Below are positions 17,151-30,500 of a stretch of 64,000 bases of DNA, piece after piece. Position 1 is the first letter of the stretch. Every line of letters starts with the position of its first letter. Source of the stretch: Caldilineaceae bacterium. GTDB taxonomy: Bacteria; Chloroflexota; Anaerolineae; Caldilineales; Caldilineaceae. The notes beneath the pieces were generated by a model. The model ran no database searches. It was not told where the DNA came from and saw nothing but the letters and a program-made list of their open reading frames with translations. Made by a program: the position numbers and the translations under genes. The DNA lies in contig OY282376.1 in assembly GCA_958295845.1 (NCBI GenBank), forward strand, positions 5,159,022 through 5,223,021, given 5' to 3'.

Positions 17151-18206
17151 GGGTTCGCTGACATTTCGATCGAGCCAGATCAGTGTAGAAGCAGAATGCA
17201 AGTAAGCCATTAAACGTCGTGCGAGTTTTTCATAGCGAGTGAAAATGCGTCGATAGCTTATCGAGTACTGAAATAGGGGATGCGTTATCAGTGTATCCAT
17301 CCTGCGCTCGAAAACTCCGATTACCGTTTTGCGCCCGTCCTGCGTCAGGGAAACCGCTCCTCCCCTGCGAATAAAGTCCTTCTCCTTCAACTCCGCGTTG
17401 TTGAACAGCGTCAACGCGGCGGAATCCGCGATCACGGGCCGGAACTCTTCGGCGAGATCCGGCGCTAGCGCCTGCCTCCCTTACCTGGGCAGATAATGGA
17501 ATCCCTTATAGGGCTCAAAGCCAACTGCCATCGCCGACACCACGGCCTGCTTCATCAACATTGAGTGCAGAAAGGGAAGTACCGCATTCACGGGATCCTT
17601 GGGCGGTCGGCGGTTGCGCGTACGGAAATCGAACGAATGTATCCCGGCTTCGATCAAGCCGCCAGAATGGGCGAAATAGACGCGGACAGCTTCCCCTTCG
17701 ATGCCAAGCAGTGTTCCACAGGGATCTGCCGGCTCCACTATGCCGGTCAGCCGCTTTATCTCCTCTAGCGCCATTGCCGGCGGCTGCGGGTGGTTGCGGC
17801 GCAGCATCACCCTGGCGTTGCGGAACTTGGCCGTCACTCTCTCTTTGGCTATCTCCAGCGACGCCGGCTGTTCGCTTGCCACCCGGAATAGATACGTACG
17901 CAACGCAACTTTTTTTGTGCCATGCCCCAGATTACGCCTTTCTGCCAACCTCGGTAAGTGAAGTGGCAGATCGGTATCCCCGCTCCAGCAGCACGCATGT
18001 TGCCTGTGCCGTCACTTGAACGTAGCCAATTATCGAAACGCTGGAAACGTCCAACAGTTTCGCCTTGGCCGCGGTCTTGCCATTGACTTTGATCGTCAGC
18101 GTATCCTCTGACTTCCCTACGACAGCGCCTTGGGCGGCGACATATATGGGTAGGGCATAATCCCGCGCCCGCATCAGGCACTGCACCGCGTAGCGGCTTC
18201 CCTAGC
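17145..18206 (-). pseudogene. cas1: Decayed CRISPR integrase cas1
   Basis: Reading the minus strand through three frames rebuilds most of a Cas1. The N-terminal beta domain comes first (LPIYVAAQGAVVGKSEDTL, then LLDVSSVSIIGYVQVTAQA). A frame change near 17980 leads into GIPICHFTYRGW, and another near 17910 leads into the helical domain. There the catalytic-type segments are still readable: LLGIEGEAVRVYF (Glu), RNRRPPKDPVNA, GFEPYKGFHYLP (His), DLAEEFRPVIADS (Asp/Glu) and YRRIFTRYEKLARRLMAYL. An in-frame TAA (17483-17481) replaces an expected Tyr codon. Upstream, an in-frame TAG precedes GSRYAVQCLMRARDYALP, so any fused N-terminal domain is gone. No other cas gene or CRISPR array is nearby. 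Confidence 0.85.
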
Positions 18207-18235
18207 GGAGCAGTCCTGGTGTTGCGCGGCAACCT

Positions 18236-18489
18236 GCCGTCGTTCTGAGAAGCCATTGTCGAAGATCATGAGAGGTTCGCCTTTTGACAGTCATATGACT
18301 TTTGGGTGCCGCCGGACACTGACAGGTGTGACTATCCGCCGGATACATTAGTCGTCCACCGGATGAGCGTTCCGGCGCTGTTCGATGTTCAGCGACCGGC
18401 GCCTGACAGTTTGTCGAACGCAGTCAGATGGGGCGTGCGCATTCCGCCTCTTCATCCAAATCCAAGAGTGCGAGAAACGCGGAGCAACC
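18236..18489 (+). repeat. 254-bp duplicated upstream segment, copy 1
   Basis: This stretch matches 36869-37124 along its whole length with scattered substitutions and a few small indels (for example both hold GATCATGAGAGGTTCGCC and GCGAGAAACGCGGAGCAACC). Both copies lie just upstream of a gene for an exported Thr/Pro-rich protein. Substitutions fall on all codon positions in every frame I compared, so it looks non-coding. Confidence 0.85.
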
Positions 18490-18530
18490 CCTGGTTTCTC
18501 GTCGCATTGTCTGGAATTGAGGAAGATTAC

Positions 18531-21500
18531 ATGAGGCAGACTCAAGTGTGCCGGCTGAAAAAAGTCCTGATCATCACGATGACACTGACTTTTCTGTTCG
18601 AGATGCCGGGGGTCCTGCCTGCGTCCATCTCTTCGGCCGAGACGCGCAGGGTACATGCCCAGGTAAACAGCACACCTGAGCCTGCGACAGCCACACCTGA
18701 GCCTGCGACAGCCACGCCAGAACCTGCGACAGCCACGCCAGAACCTGCGACAGCCACACCAGAACCTGCAACAGCCACACCTGAGCCTGCGACGGCCACG
18801 CCTGAACCTGCAACAGCCACGCCAGAACCTGCGACGGTCACACCTGAGCCTGCGACAGTCACGCCTGAGCTTGCGACGGCCACGCCTGGGCTCTCGACAG
18901 CCACGCCGGAGCCTGCCACGGCCACGCCGGAGCCTGCGACCGCGACGGCGACAGCAACAGCGATGGCCGCTCCGGCGTCTCCGCAGAAGCTGCGGGCGGT
19001 TTCCACACATAACAAGGTGACGCTGACCTGGGACGACCCCGGGGACGGCAGCGTGCGCGGCTACCGGATTGAGCGTCGCGGGGCTGAGGAAACGGCGGAC
19101 CAGTTCGTCACGCTTGTGGAGGACAGCGACAGCGCGGCCACGCAGTATGTAGACAGTTCGGTGGCGCTGGCGAGCGGATACGTGTACCGGGTGCGGGCGA
19201 TCAACGCGGCCGGTGTGAGCGAGCCATCTTCTGAACTCCGCGTCGACACACTGGCCGCGCCGCCAGCCACGCCGACGAACACGCCCACAGTTTCGTCAGA
19301 GCAGGCCGTTTCGCCAGAGCAGACTGTCACGCCGACAGCCACACCGACGGTTTCGCCAAAGCAGGCGGTCACGCCGACGGCCACGCCGACAGCCACCTCA
19401 GAGCAGGCGGTTTCGCCAGAGCCGACAGCCACGCCCACAACCACACCGACAGCCACTTCAGAGCAGGCCGTTTCGCCAGAGCCGACAGCCACACCGACAG
19501 CCACCTCAGAGCAGGCGGTTTCGCCAGAGCCGACAGCCACACCGACAGCCACCTCAGAGCAGGCGGTTTCGCCAGAGCCGACGGCCACACCGACAGCCAC
19601 CTCAGAGCAGGCGGTTTCGCCAGAGCCGACAGCCACGCCGACGGTCACGCCAGGGCAGGCGGTTTCGCCAGAACCGACAGCCACACCGACGGTCACGTCA
19701 GAGCAGGCCGTTTCGCCAGAGCAGACTGTTACACCGACAGCCACGTCAGAGCAGGCCGTTTCGCCAGAGCAGACTGTTACACCGACAGCCACGTCAGAGC
19801 AGGCCGTTTCGCCAGAGCAGACTGTTACACCGACAGCCACGTCAGAGCAGGCGGTTTCGCCAGAACAGACAGCCACGCCGACAGCCACTTCAGAGCAGGC
19901 GGTTTCGCCAAAGCGGGCGGTCACGCCAGAGCCGACAGCCACGCCCACACCCACGCCGACAGCCACGACCACACCGGCCGTGACGGACAAGGATGTGCTG
20001 GTTGCGTTCTACAACGCCACCGACGGGCCCAAATGGACAAGCAATACGAACTGGAACAGCACAGAAGCGCTCGGCGACTGGCATGGCGTCACGACGGATG
20101 ACAACGGCCGGGTCACCGGTTTGGACCTCGTCAACAACAATTTGAACGGTTCGATCCCGGCCGCGCTGGGCAAGCTCAGCGCCCTGAAGAAGTTGAACCT
20201 CATGCGCAACGAATTGAACGGTTCGATCCCGGCCACGCTGGGCAGGCTCAGCGCCCTGGAGGAGTTGAACCTCTCAGCCAACGATTTGAATGGTTCGATT
20301 CCGGCGAAACTGGGCAACCTCAGCGCCCTGAAGATGTTGAACCTCTCAGTCAACGATTTGAACGGTTCGATTCCGGCCGACCTGAGTAAACTCAGCGCCC
20401 TGACCCATCTGTCCCTCTATGGCAACGATCTGAACGGTTCGATTCCGGCCGACCTGAGTAAACTCAGCGCCCTGACCCATCTGTACCTCAGCCACAACAA
20501 TTTTGGCGGTTCTATCCCGGTGAGGCTGGGCAATCTCAGCAACCTGGTTCATCTGTACCTCCATCACAATAAATTGAAGGGTTCGATCCCGGCGAGGCTG
20601 GGCAATCTCAGCAACCTGACACAGTTGTACCTCAACGGCAACCGGTTGAGCGGTTCGATTCCGGCGAGACTGGGCAATCTCAGCAATCTGTCGCACCTGG
20701 CCCTCAGTGCCAACCAGTTGAGTGGTTCGATACCGACGGAACTGGGAAATCTCAGCAATCTGACTACGTTGTATCTAGATGACAACCAGCTGAGCGGATG
20801 CGTGCCGGCATCCTTATTCCAGGCGGGGACGCATGACCTGGACGACATGAGTCTGTCGGCCTGTGCAGCGGTCACGCCCACACCGACGGGCAGCACCACA
20901 GTGACGCCGACGGCCACGACCACACCGACAGGCAACGCCACAGTGACGCCGACAGCCACGACCACGCCGACGGGCAGCGCCACAGTGACGCCGACGGCCA
21001 CGACCACACCGACGGGCAGCGCCACAGTGACGCCGACGGTCACGCCCACACCGACGGGCAGCGCCACAGTGACGCCGACGGCCACGACCACGCCGACGGG
21101 CAGCGCCACAGTGACGCCGACGGCCACGACCACACCGACGGGCACGACCACACCGGTCATTGCAGGCAGAGATGTGTTGGTTGCATTGTACAATGCGACG
21201 GACGGGGCCAACTGGACAAGCAATACGAACTGGAACAGCACAGAAGCGCTCGGCGACTGGCATGGCGTCACGACGGATGCCGACGGCCGCGTCACGAGGT
21301 TGGACCTCTTCAGCAACAATTTAAACGGAACGCTCCCGGCCGCGCTGGGCAGCCTCAGCGCTCTGACGCAGCTGCGCCTCTATGACAACCAGTTGAGCGG
21401 TTCGATACCGGCCGCGCTGGGCAGCCTCAGCGCCGTGACGACGCTATCCCTCAATGAAAACCAGTTGAGCGGTTCGATTCCGGCGGAGTTGGGCAACCTC

Positions 21501-24500
21501 AGCGCCGTGACGAAACTGCGCCTCAATAGCAACCAATTGAGCGGTTCGATACCGGCGGAGTTGGCGGATCTCAGCAGCCTGACGCATCTGTACCTCAGCG
21601 GCAACCAGCTGAGCGGATGCGTGTCGGCCGCCTTGCACCAGGTGGCGGCGAATCACGATTTGGACAGCCTTGGGCTGCCGGCGTGTGGGGACAGAGGCGT
21701 GCTGGTTGCATTGTACAATGCGACGGACGGGGCCAACTGGACAAGCAATACGAACTGGCTCAGCACAGAGCCTATTGGCGACTGGCATGGCGTCAGCACC
21801 AGCGACAGCGGCCGCGTCACCGGGTTGGACCTCATCAACAACAATTTGAGCGGAACGCTCCCGGCCGCGCTGGGCAGGCTCAGCGCTCTGACGCAGCTGC
21901 GCCTCTATGACAACCAGTTGAGCGGGTCGATACCGGCCGCGCTGGGCAACCTCGGCAGTCTGTCGGTGCTGTCCCTCAGTAACAACCAACTGAGCGGTAC
22001 GATCCCGACGGAGATGGGCAATCTCAGCAAACTGACGCGGCTGTTACTCAGTGGCAACCAGTTGAGCGGTTTGATCCCGTCAGAGTTGGGCAGCCTCAGC
22101 AATCTGTCGGTGCTGTCCCTCAATAGCAACCAGTTGAGCGGTTCGATACCGGCGGAGCTGGGCAACCTCAGCGCTCTGACGAAACTGCGCCTCAGTAGCA
22201 ACCAGTTGAGTGGTTCGATCCCAACGGAGTTGGCGGATCTCAGCAGCCTGACGCATCTGTACCTCAGCGGCAACCAGTTGAGCGGATGCGTGCCCGCTAC
22301 CCTGTTCAATGTAGCGAATGACGATTTGGACAGCCTGGGGCTGCCGGCGTGTGGGGACAGGGGCGCCCTCGTTGCGCTCTACAATGCGACGGACGGGGCC
22401 AATTGGACAGACAAGACGAACTGGAACAGCACAGAACCGCTTGGCGAATGGCATGGCGTCACGACGGATGCCGACGGCCGCGTCACCGGATTGAACCTCA
22501 TCAACAACAGTTTGAGCGGGACGCTCCCGGCCGCGCTGGGCAGGCTCAGCGCCTTGACGCAGCTGTATCTCAAGGACAACCAGTTGAGTGGGTCGATCCC
22601 GGCGGAACTGGGTAACCTCAGCAACCTGACGCAGCTGCACCTCGATGACAATCAGTTGAGCGGTTCGATCCCGGCCGCGCTGGGCAACCTCAGCAACCTG
22701 ACGCTGCTGAACCTCAATGACAACCAGTTGAGCGGTACAGTTCCGGCCGCGCTGGGCAACCTCAGCAGTCTGTCGGTGCTGAACCTCGATGACAACCAGT
22801 TGAGCGGTACAATTCCGGCGGAACTGGGCAACCTCAGCAACCTGACGTATCTGTCCATCGATAGAAACCAGTTGAGCGGTACAGTTCCGGCGGAGCTGGG
22901 CAATCTTAGCAAATTGGCGCAGCTGTACCTCACCAGCAACCAGTTGAGCGGTTCGATACCGGCTGCGCTGGGCGATCTTAGCAGATTGGGGTGGCTCTAC
23001 CTCAGCGGCAACGAGTTCAGCGGGTGCGTGCCCGCGGCCCTGTTCGATGTGAAGCATCACGACCTGAACAAACTGGGGTTGCAGCCATGTGGGGACAGGG
23101 GTGTGCTGGTTGCGCTCTACAACGCAACCGACGGGGCCAACTGGACAGACAAGACGAACTGGAACAGCACAGAACCGCTCGGCGACTGGCATGGCGTCAC
23201 GACGGACGACGACGGCCGCGTCACCGGGTTGGACCTCATCAACAACAACTTGAGCGGAACGCTCCCGGCCGCGCTGGGGAGACTCAGCACCCTGACGCAG
23301 CTGCGCCTCTATGACAACCAGTTGAGCGGTTCGATCCCGTCAGAGCTGGGCAAACTCAGTAATCTGTCGGTGCTGTCCCTCAATAACAACCAGTTGACCG
23401 GCACAGTTCCGACGGAGCTGGGCAATCTCAGCGCCCTGACGCGGCTGTTACTCAATGGCAACCAGCTGAGCGGTTCGATCCCGTCAGAGTTGGGCAGCCT
23501 CAGCACTCTGACGGTGCTGTCCCTCAATGGCAACCAGTTGAGCGGTACAGTTCCGGCGGAGCTGGGCAGCCTCAGCGCTCTGACGAAGTTGCGCCTCAAT
23601 AGCAACCAGTTGAGTGGTTCGATACCGGCGGAGTTGGCGGATCTCAGCAGCCTGACGCATCTGTACCTCAGCGGCAACCAGTTGAGCGAATGCGTGCCAG
23701 CCGCCCTGTTCGATGTGACGCATCACGACCTGAACGACCTGGGGCTGGCGGCGTGTGGGGACAGGGGTGTGCTGGTTGCCCTCTACAACGCCACCGGCGG
23801 CGCCAACTGGACAGACAAGACATACTGGCTCAGCGACAAGCCGATTGGCGAGTGGCATGGGGTCACGACGGACGACGACGGCCGCGTTACCGAGTTGGAC
23901 CTCACCAACAACAATCTGCGCGGTTCGATCCCGACCGACCTGGGCAGGCTTGGCGCCCTGACAGAGCTGTATCTCGGCAACAACCAGTTGAGCGGTTCGA
24001 TCCCGGCGGAGCTGGGCAAACTCAGCAACCTCACGCATCTCTACCTCTATAGCAACCAGTTGAGTGGTGGGATCCCGGTGAAACTGGGCAACCTCAGCAA
24101 ACTGACGCGGCTGAACCTTGCTGTCAACTCTTTGAGCGGTTCGATCCCGGCGAGGCTGGGCAACCTCAGCAAACTGACGCTGCTGAGCCTCAACATCAAC
24201 CAGTTGAGCGGTTCGATCCCGGAGAGGCTGGGCAACCTCAGCGAACTGACGCAGCTGAACCTCAATAACAACCAGTTGAGCGGTTGCGTGCCGGCCGCCC
24301 TGTTCGATGTGACGCATCACGATCTGAACGACCTGGGGCTGGCGGAGTGTGGGGAGAGAGGCGCCCTCGTTGCGCTCTACAACGCGACCGGCGGCGCCAA
24401 CTGGACAATCAAGACGAACTGGCTCAGCGACAAGCCCATTGGCGAGTGGCATGGGGTCACGACGGATGACGACGGCCGCGTCACCGAGTTGGACCTGATC

Positions 24501-27500
24501 AACAACAATCTGCGCGGTACGATCCCGACCGACCTGGGCAGGCTTGGCGCCCTGACAGAGCTAAAGCTCGGCAACAACCAGTTGAGCGGTTCGATCCCGG
24601 CGGAGCTGGGCAACCTCAGCAACCTCACGCTTCTCTACCTCTTTAGCAACCAGTTGAGTGGTGGGATCCCGGCGAAACTGGGCAACCTCAGCAAACTGAC
24701 GCAGCTGCACCTCGCTGTCAACGCGTTGAGCGGTACGATCCCAACGGAGTTGGGCAACCTCAGCAACCTGACGATGCTGAGCCTCAGCATCAACCAGTTG
24801 AGCGGTACGATCCCAACGGAGTTGGGCGACCTCAGCAACCTGACGCTGCTGTACCTCCAGAGAAACCAGTTGAGCGGTTCGATCCCGGCGGAACTGGGCA
24901 ATCTCAGTAGTCTGACCCATCTCTACCTTAAGACCAACCAGTTGAGCGGATGTGTGCCCGCGGCCCTGTTCGCGGTGGCGAATCACGACCTGAACGACCT
25001 GGGGCTGCAGAAATGTGGCGACAAGAAGGCCCTCGTTGCGCTCTACAACGCCACCGACGGCGCCAACTGGACAGACAAGACGAACTGGCTCAGCGAGAAG
25101 CCCATCGGCGATTGGCATGGGGTCACGACGGATTCCAACGGCCGCGTCACCAAGTTGATTCTCAATAGCAACAATTTGAACGGGACGCTCCCGGCGGCGT
25201 TGGGCAGCCTCAGCAACCTGAGGCATCTGCACCTCCATAGCAACCAGTTGAGCGGTTCGATTCCGAAGGCGTGGGGCTACCTCAGCAGCCTGAAAGAGCT
25301 GCACCTCCATAGCAACCAGTTGAGCGGGTCGATTCCGGCGGCGCTGGGCAGACTCAGCAACCTGACGAAGCTGTACCTCCATAGCAACCAGTTGAGCGGG
25401 TCGATTCCGGCGGAGTTGAGCAACCTCAGCAGTCTGACCCATCTCTACCTCAAGACCAACCCGTTGAGCGGATGCGTGCCCGCGGACTTGTTCGCGGTGG
25501 CGAATCACGACCTGAAGAGACTAGGGCTGCAGCCATGCGGCGACATGGGTGTACTGGTTGCGCTGTACAACGCCACCGACGGCGCCAACTGGACAGACAA
25601 GACGAACTGGCTCAGCAAGAAGCCGATCGGCGAATGGCATGGGGTCACGACGGATTCCGACGGCCGCGTCACCAGGTTGATTCTCAGTGGCAACAATTTG
25701 AACGGCTCGATCCCAGCGGAGCTGGGCAGTCTCAGCAACCTGAGGGATCTGCACCTCCATAGCAACGAGTTAAGCGGTTCGATACCGGTGGAGCTGGGCA
25801 ACCTCAGCAACCTGAAGGAGCTGTCCCTCGCTGTCAACCAGTTGAGCGGTTCGATCCCGGCGGAGCTGGGCAACCTCAGCAACCTGGCGCATCTGTACCT
25901 CAGCGGCAACCAGTTGAGTGGTACGATTCCGGCGGAGCTGGGCAGCCTCAGCAGCCTGACCCATCTGTACCTCCAGACAAACCAGTTAAGCGGAACGATC
26001 CCAGTGGAGTTGGGGGATCTCAGTAGTCTGACCCATCTCTACCTCAAGACCAACCAGTTGAGTGGATGTGTGCCCGCGGCCCTGTTCGCGGTGGAGACAA
26101 ACGATCTGAACAGCCTGGGGCTGCAGCCATGCGGCGACATGGGTGTGCTGGTTGCGCTGTACAACGCCACCGACGGCGCCAACTGGACAGACAAGACGAA
26201 CTGGCTCAGCAGAGAGCCTATCGGCGAGTGGCATGGGGTCACGACGGATTCCGACGGCCGCGTCACGAGGTTGATTCTCAATAGCAATATTCTGAGCGGG
26301 ACGATCCCGTCGGAACTGGGCAGTCTCAGCAACCTGAGGCGTCTGCACCTCCATAGCAACCAGTTGAGCGGTTCGATTCCGGCGGAGCTGGGCAGTCTCA
26401 GCAACCTGAAGGAGCTGCACATCCATAGCAACCAGTTGAGCGGTACAGTTCCGGCGGAGCTGGGCAAACTCAGCAACCTGACGAAGCTGTATCTCAAGGA
26501 CAACCAGTTGAGCGGTACGATCCCGACGGAGCTGGGCAGCCTCAGCAATCTGAAGGAGCTGTCCCTTGCTGTCAACCAGTTGAGCGGTACGATCCCGGTG
26601 GAATTGGGCGACCTCAGCAGCCTGACCCATCTCTACCTCAAGACCAACCAGTTGAGCGGATGCGTGCCCGCGGCCCTATTCGCAGTGGCGAATCACGACC
26701 TGAACAGCCTGGGGCTGCAGCCATGCGGCGACATGGGTGTACTGGTTGCCCTGTACAACGCCACTGACGGCGCCAACTGGACAGACAAGACGAACTGGCT
26801 CAGCAAGAAGCCCATCGGCGAATGGCATGGGGTCACGACGGATGACGACGGCCGCGTCACCAAGTTGATTCTCAATGGCAATAATTTGAACGGGACGCTC
26901 CCGTCGGAACTGGGCGACCTCAGCAACCTGACCCATCTGTACCTCCAGACAAACCAGTTGAGCGGTTCGATACCGGAGGAGTTGGGCGACCTCAGTACCC
27001 TGACACATCTGTACCTCAGCGGCAACCAGTTGAGTGGATGTGTGCCCGCGGCCCTGTTCGCGGTGGCGAATCACGACCTGAACGACCTGGGGCTGCAGCC
27101 ATGCGGCGATATGGGCGTGCTGGTTGCGCTGTACAACGCCACCGACGGCGCCAACTGGAAAGATAAGACGAACTGGCTCAGCAGAGAGCCTATCGGCGAG
27201 TGGCATGGGGTCACGACGGATACCGACGGCCGCGTCACGAGGTTGATTCTCAATAGCAACATTCTGAGCGGGACGATCCCGTCTGATCTGGGCAGTCTCA
27301 GCAACCTGAGGCATCTGCACCTCCATAGCAACCAGTTGAGCGGGTCGATTCCGGCGGAGCTGGGCAGTCTCAGCAACCTGAAGGAGCTGCACATCCATAG
27401 CAACCAGTTGAGCGGTACACTCCCGGCAGATCTGGGCAGTCTCAGCAACCTGACGAAACTGTATCTCAAGGACAACAAGCTGAGCGGGTCGATACCGGCG

Positions 27501-30500
27501 GAGCTGGGCAGCCTCAGCAATCTGAAGGAGCTGTCCCTTGCTGCCAACCAGTTGAGCGGTACGATCCCGGTGGAATTGGGCGACCTCAGCAGCCTGACCC
27601 ATCTTTACCTCAATACCAACCAGTTGAGCGGATGCGTGCCCACCGCGTTGCTAGCCGTGGCCAATCAGGATCTGGACAGACTGGGTCTGCCGACCTGCGT
27701 CGACAGGAACGCCCTGGTTGCGCTCTACAACGCAACCGACGGGGCCAACTGGATAATCAGGACGAACTGGCTCAGCGACAAGCCTCTCGGCGAATGGTAT
27801 GGGGTCACGACGGATGCTGATGCCCGCGTCACGAGGTTAATTCTCAACGGCAACAGTCTGAACGGGACGCTCCCGGTGGAGCTGGGCGATCTCAGCAACC
27901 TGAGGCATCTGCACCTCGCTGTCAACGAGTTGAGCGGTTCGATCCCGTCAGCCTTGGGCAGGCTCAGCAACCTGACGCGGCTGTCCCTCAGCAACAATCA
28001 GTTGAGCGGTTCGATCCCGCCGGAGCTGGGCAACCTCAGCAGCCTGGAGTGGCTGTACCTCTATACCAACGAGTTGAGCGGGTCGATACCTGCGAAACTG
28101 GGCGACCTCAGCAACCTGACGCAGCTGTCCCTCGACAAAAACCAGTTGAGCGGGTCGATACCGAAGGCACTGAGCGATCTCAACAAACTGACGCAGCTGT
28201 ATCTCAGCGGCAACCAGTTGAGCGGTTCGATCCCGGTCGAACTGGGCGACCTCCCCAGCTTGGAATATCTGGGTCTCGACGCCAACGCGTTGAGCGGGGC
28301 GGTGCCTGTGGAGCTGGGCAATCTCAGCAGTCTGAAGGAGTTGGGCCTCAACAACAACGCGTTGAGCGGTTCGATTCCAGTTGAACTGGGCAACCTCAGC
28401 AGCCTGGGGTTTCTGAATCTTGTCAATAACGAGTTGAGCGGTTCGATCCCGAGTGAGCTGGGGGATCTCAGCAGCCTGGTGGAGTTGTACCTCGAAGACA
28501 ACCAGTTGAGCGGATGCGTGCCGGCTGCTTTGTTGGCGGTGGCGTATCACGACCTGGACAGCTTGGGTCTGTCGACCTGTAAGGAGCAGCAGACAAACTT
28601 GCCAACAGCTTCGCCGACACCGACCGCGACGACCACGCCAACGCCGGGCCTGGAACTGCTGGTCACGCCAGCGCCGACTGCGACGACCACGCCAACGCCA
28701 GTGCCGGGCCTGCAGCCGCTGGTCACGCCGACGCCGACCGCAACGACCACGCCAACGCCGACCGCGACGACCACGCCAACGCCGGGCCTGCAGCCGCTGG
28801 TCACGCCGACGCCGACCGCAACGACCACGCCAACGCCGGGCCTGCAGCCGCTGGTCACGCCGACGCCGACCGCGACGACCACGCCAACGCCGGGCCTGCA
28901 GCCGCTGGTCACGCCGACGCCGACTGCGACGCCTACGCCGACGCCAGCGCCGGGCCTGCAGCCGCTGGTCACGCCGACACCGACCGCAACGACCACGCCA
29001 ACGCCAGCGCCGGGCCTGCAGCCGCTGGTCACGCCGACACCGACTGCGACGACCACGCCAACGCCGGGCCTGCAGCCGCTGGTCACGCCGACGCCGACCG
29101 CGACGACCACGCCAACGCCGGGCCTGCAGCCGCTGGTCACGCCGACGCCGACCGCGACGACCACGCCAACGCCGGGCCTGCAGCCGCTGGTCATGCCGAC
29201 GCCGACCGCGACGGCCACGCCGACGGCGAGTTCGGAAGCAACGGCTACGCCGACGCCGACCGCGACGGCCACGCCGACGGCGAGTTCGGAAGCAACGGCT
29301 ACGCCGACGCCGACCGCGACGGCCACGCCGGCGGCGAGTTCGGAACCGACGGCTACGCCGACGCCGACCGCGACGACCACGCCGGCGGCGCGCTCGGAAC
29401 CGACGGCTACCATCGAGTCGCCATGGCCGGAAGCGCCGACAGGGCCGACTGAGAAGACAGCCGCCCAGGCGCTGACGGCCACTCTGACGGCTACACCTGA
29501 GCCGACACCGACAGCCACTCAGGCGCTGACGGCCACTCTAACGGCTACACCTGAGCCGACACCGACAGCCACGCAGGCGCAGACGGCCACTCTAACGGCT
29601 ACACCTGAGCCGACACCGACTGCCACGCAGGCGCTGACGGCCACTCTAACGGCTACACCTGAGCCGACACCGACCGCCACTCAGGCGCTGACGGCCACTC
29701 TGACGGCTACACCTGAGCCGACACCGACGGCTGTGACGCCAGCCGTTCCGGCGCCTCCGCAGAACGTGCGGGCGATTGTTGTTGCACAAGATGCGGTGGC
29801 GCTGACTTGGGACGATCCCGAGGACAGCAGCGTAAGCGGCTACCGGGTTGAACGTCGCGGGGGTGAAGATACGGCGGAGCAGTTCGTCATGCTTGTGGAG
29901 GACAGCGGCAGCGCGGCCACGCATTATTTCGAGAGAACGGTGTTACCGGCGAGTAGCTACGTGTACCGGGTGCGGGCGATCAACGCGGCCGGCCTGAGCG
30001 CGCCATCCGACGAGGTTCGCGTCAACACACAGCCCGCCCCGGCGGTCGTGATAGGCGACCCGGACAGGGATGTACTGGTTACGCTGTACAGGGAGACAGA
30101 CGGCCCCAACTGGGCGGCAAACACGAACTGGCTGAGCGACAGGGCCCTTGACGAGTGGTATGGCGTGACGACGGACGCCGACGGACGCGTCATCGGGTTG
30201 TCTCTCGATGGCAACCGGCTGTACGGGACAGTTCCGGAGGCGTTGCGCGATCTCAGTGAACTGGCGTGGCTGGACCTCAGCAGGAACCGACTGTACGGGA
30301 CAGTTCCGGAGGCATTGGGCGATCTCAGCAAGCTGACGCATCTGTACCTGGCCGGCAGCGCGTTGAGTGGATGCATACCCATCTCTTTGCGCAGAGTGCC
30401 GTCGAGCGACTTTGCCAGTATGGGGCTGCCGTTTTGTCAACAGTCATTGACATCTTCGTGCCTGGATGCGCAGGTCGCGAGTGAAGAGCGCTGGCGAACT

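Noticed and set aside
18306..18530. N-terminal extension of the giant LRR ORF
   Set aside because: This part lies in the duplicated 254-bp segment, lacks a signal peptide at its start and has no ribosome binding site; ATG 18531 has both.
20346..28550. Many long minus-strand and alternative-frame ORFs inside the LRR gene
   Set aside because: They repeat with the 72-bp LRR period and are explained by codon bias; composition (RDRTAQLV-type repeats) is not protein-like and no start sites support them.
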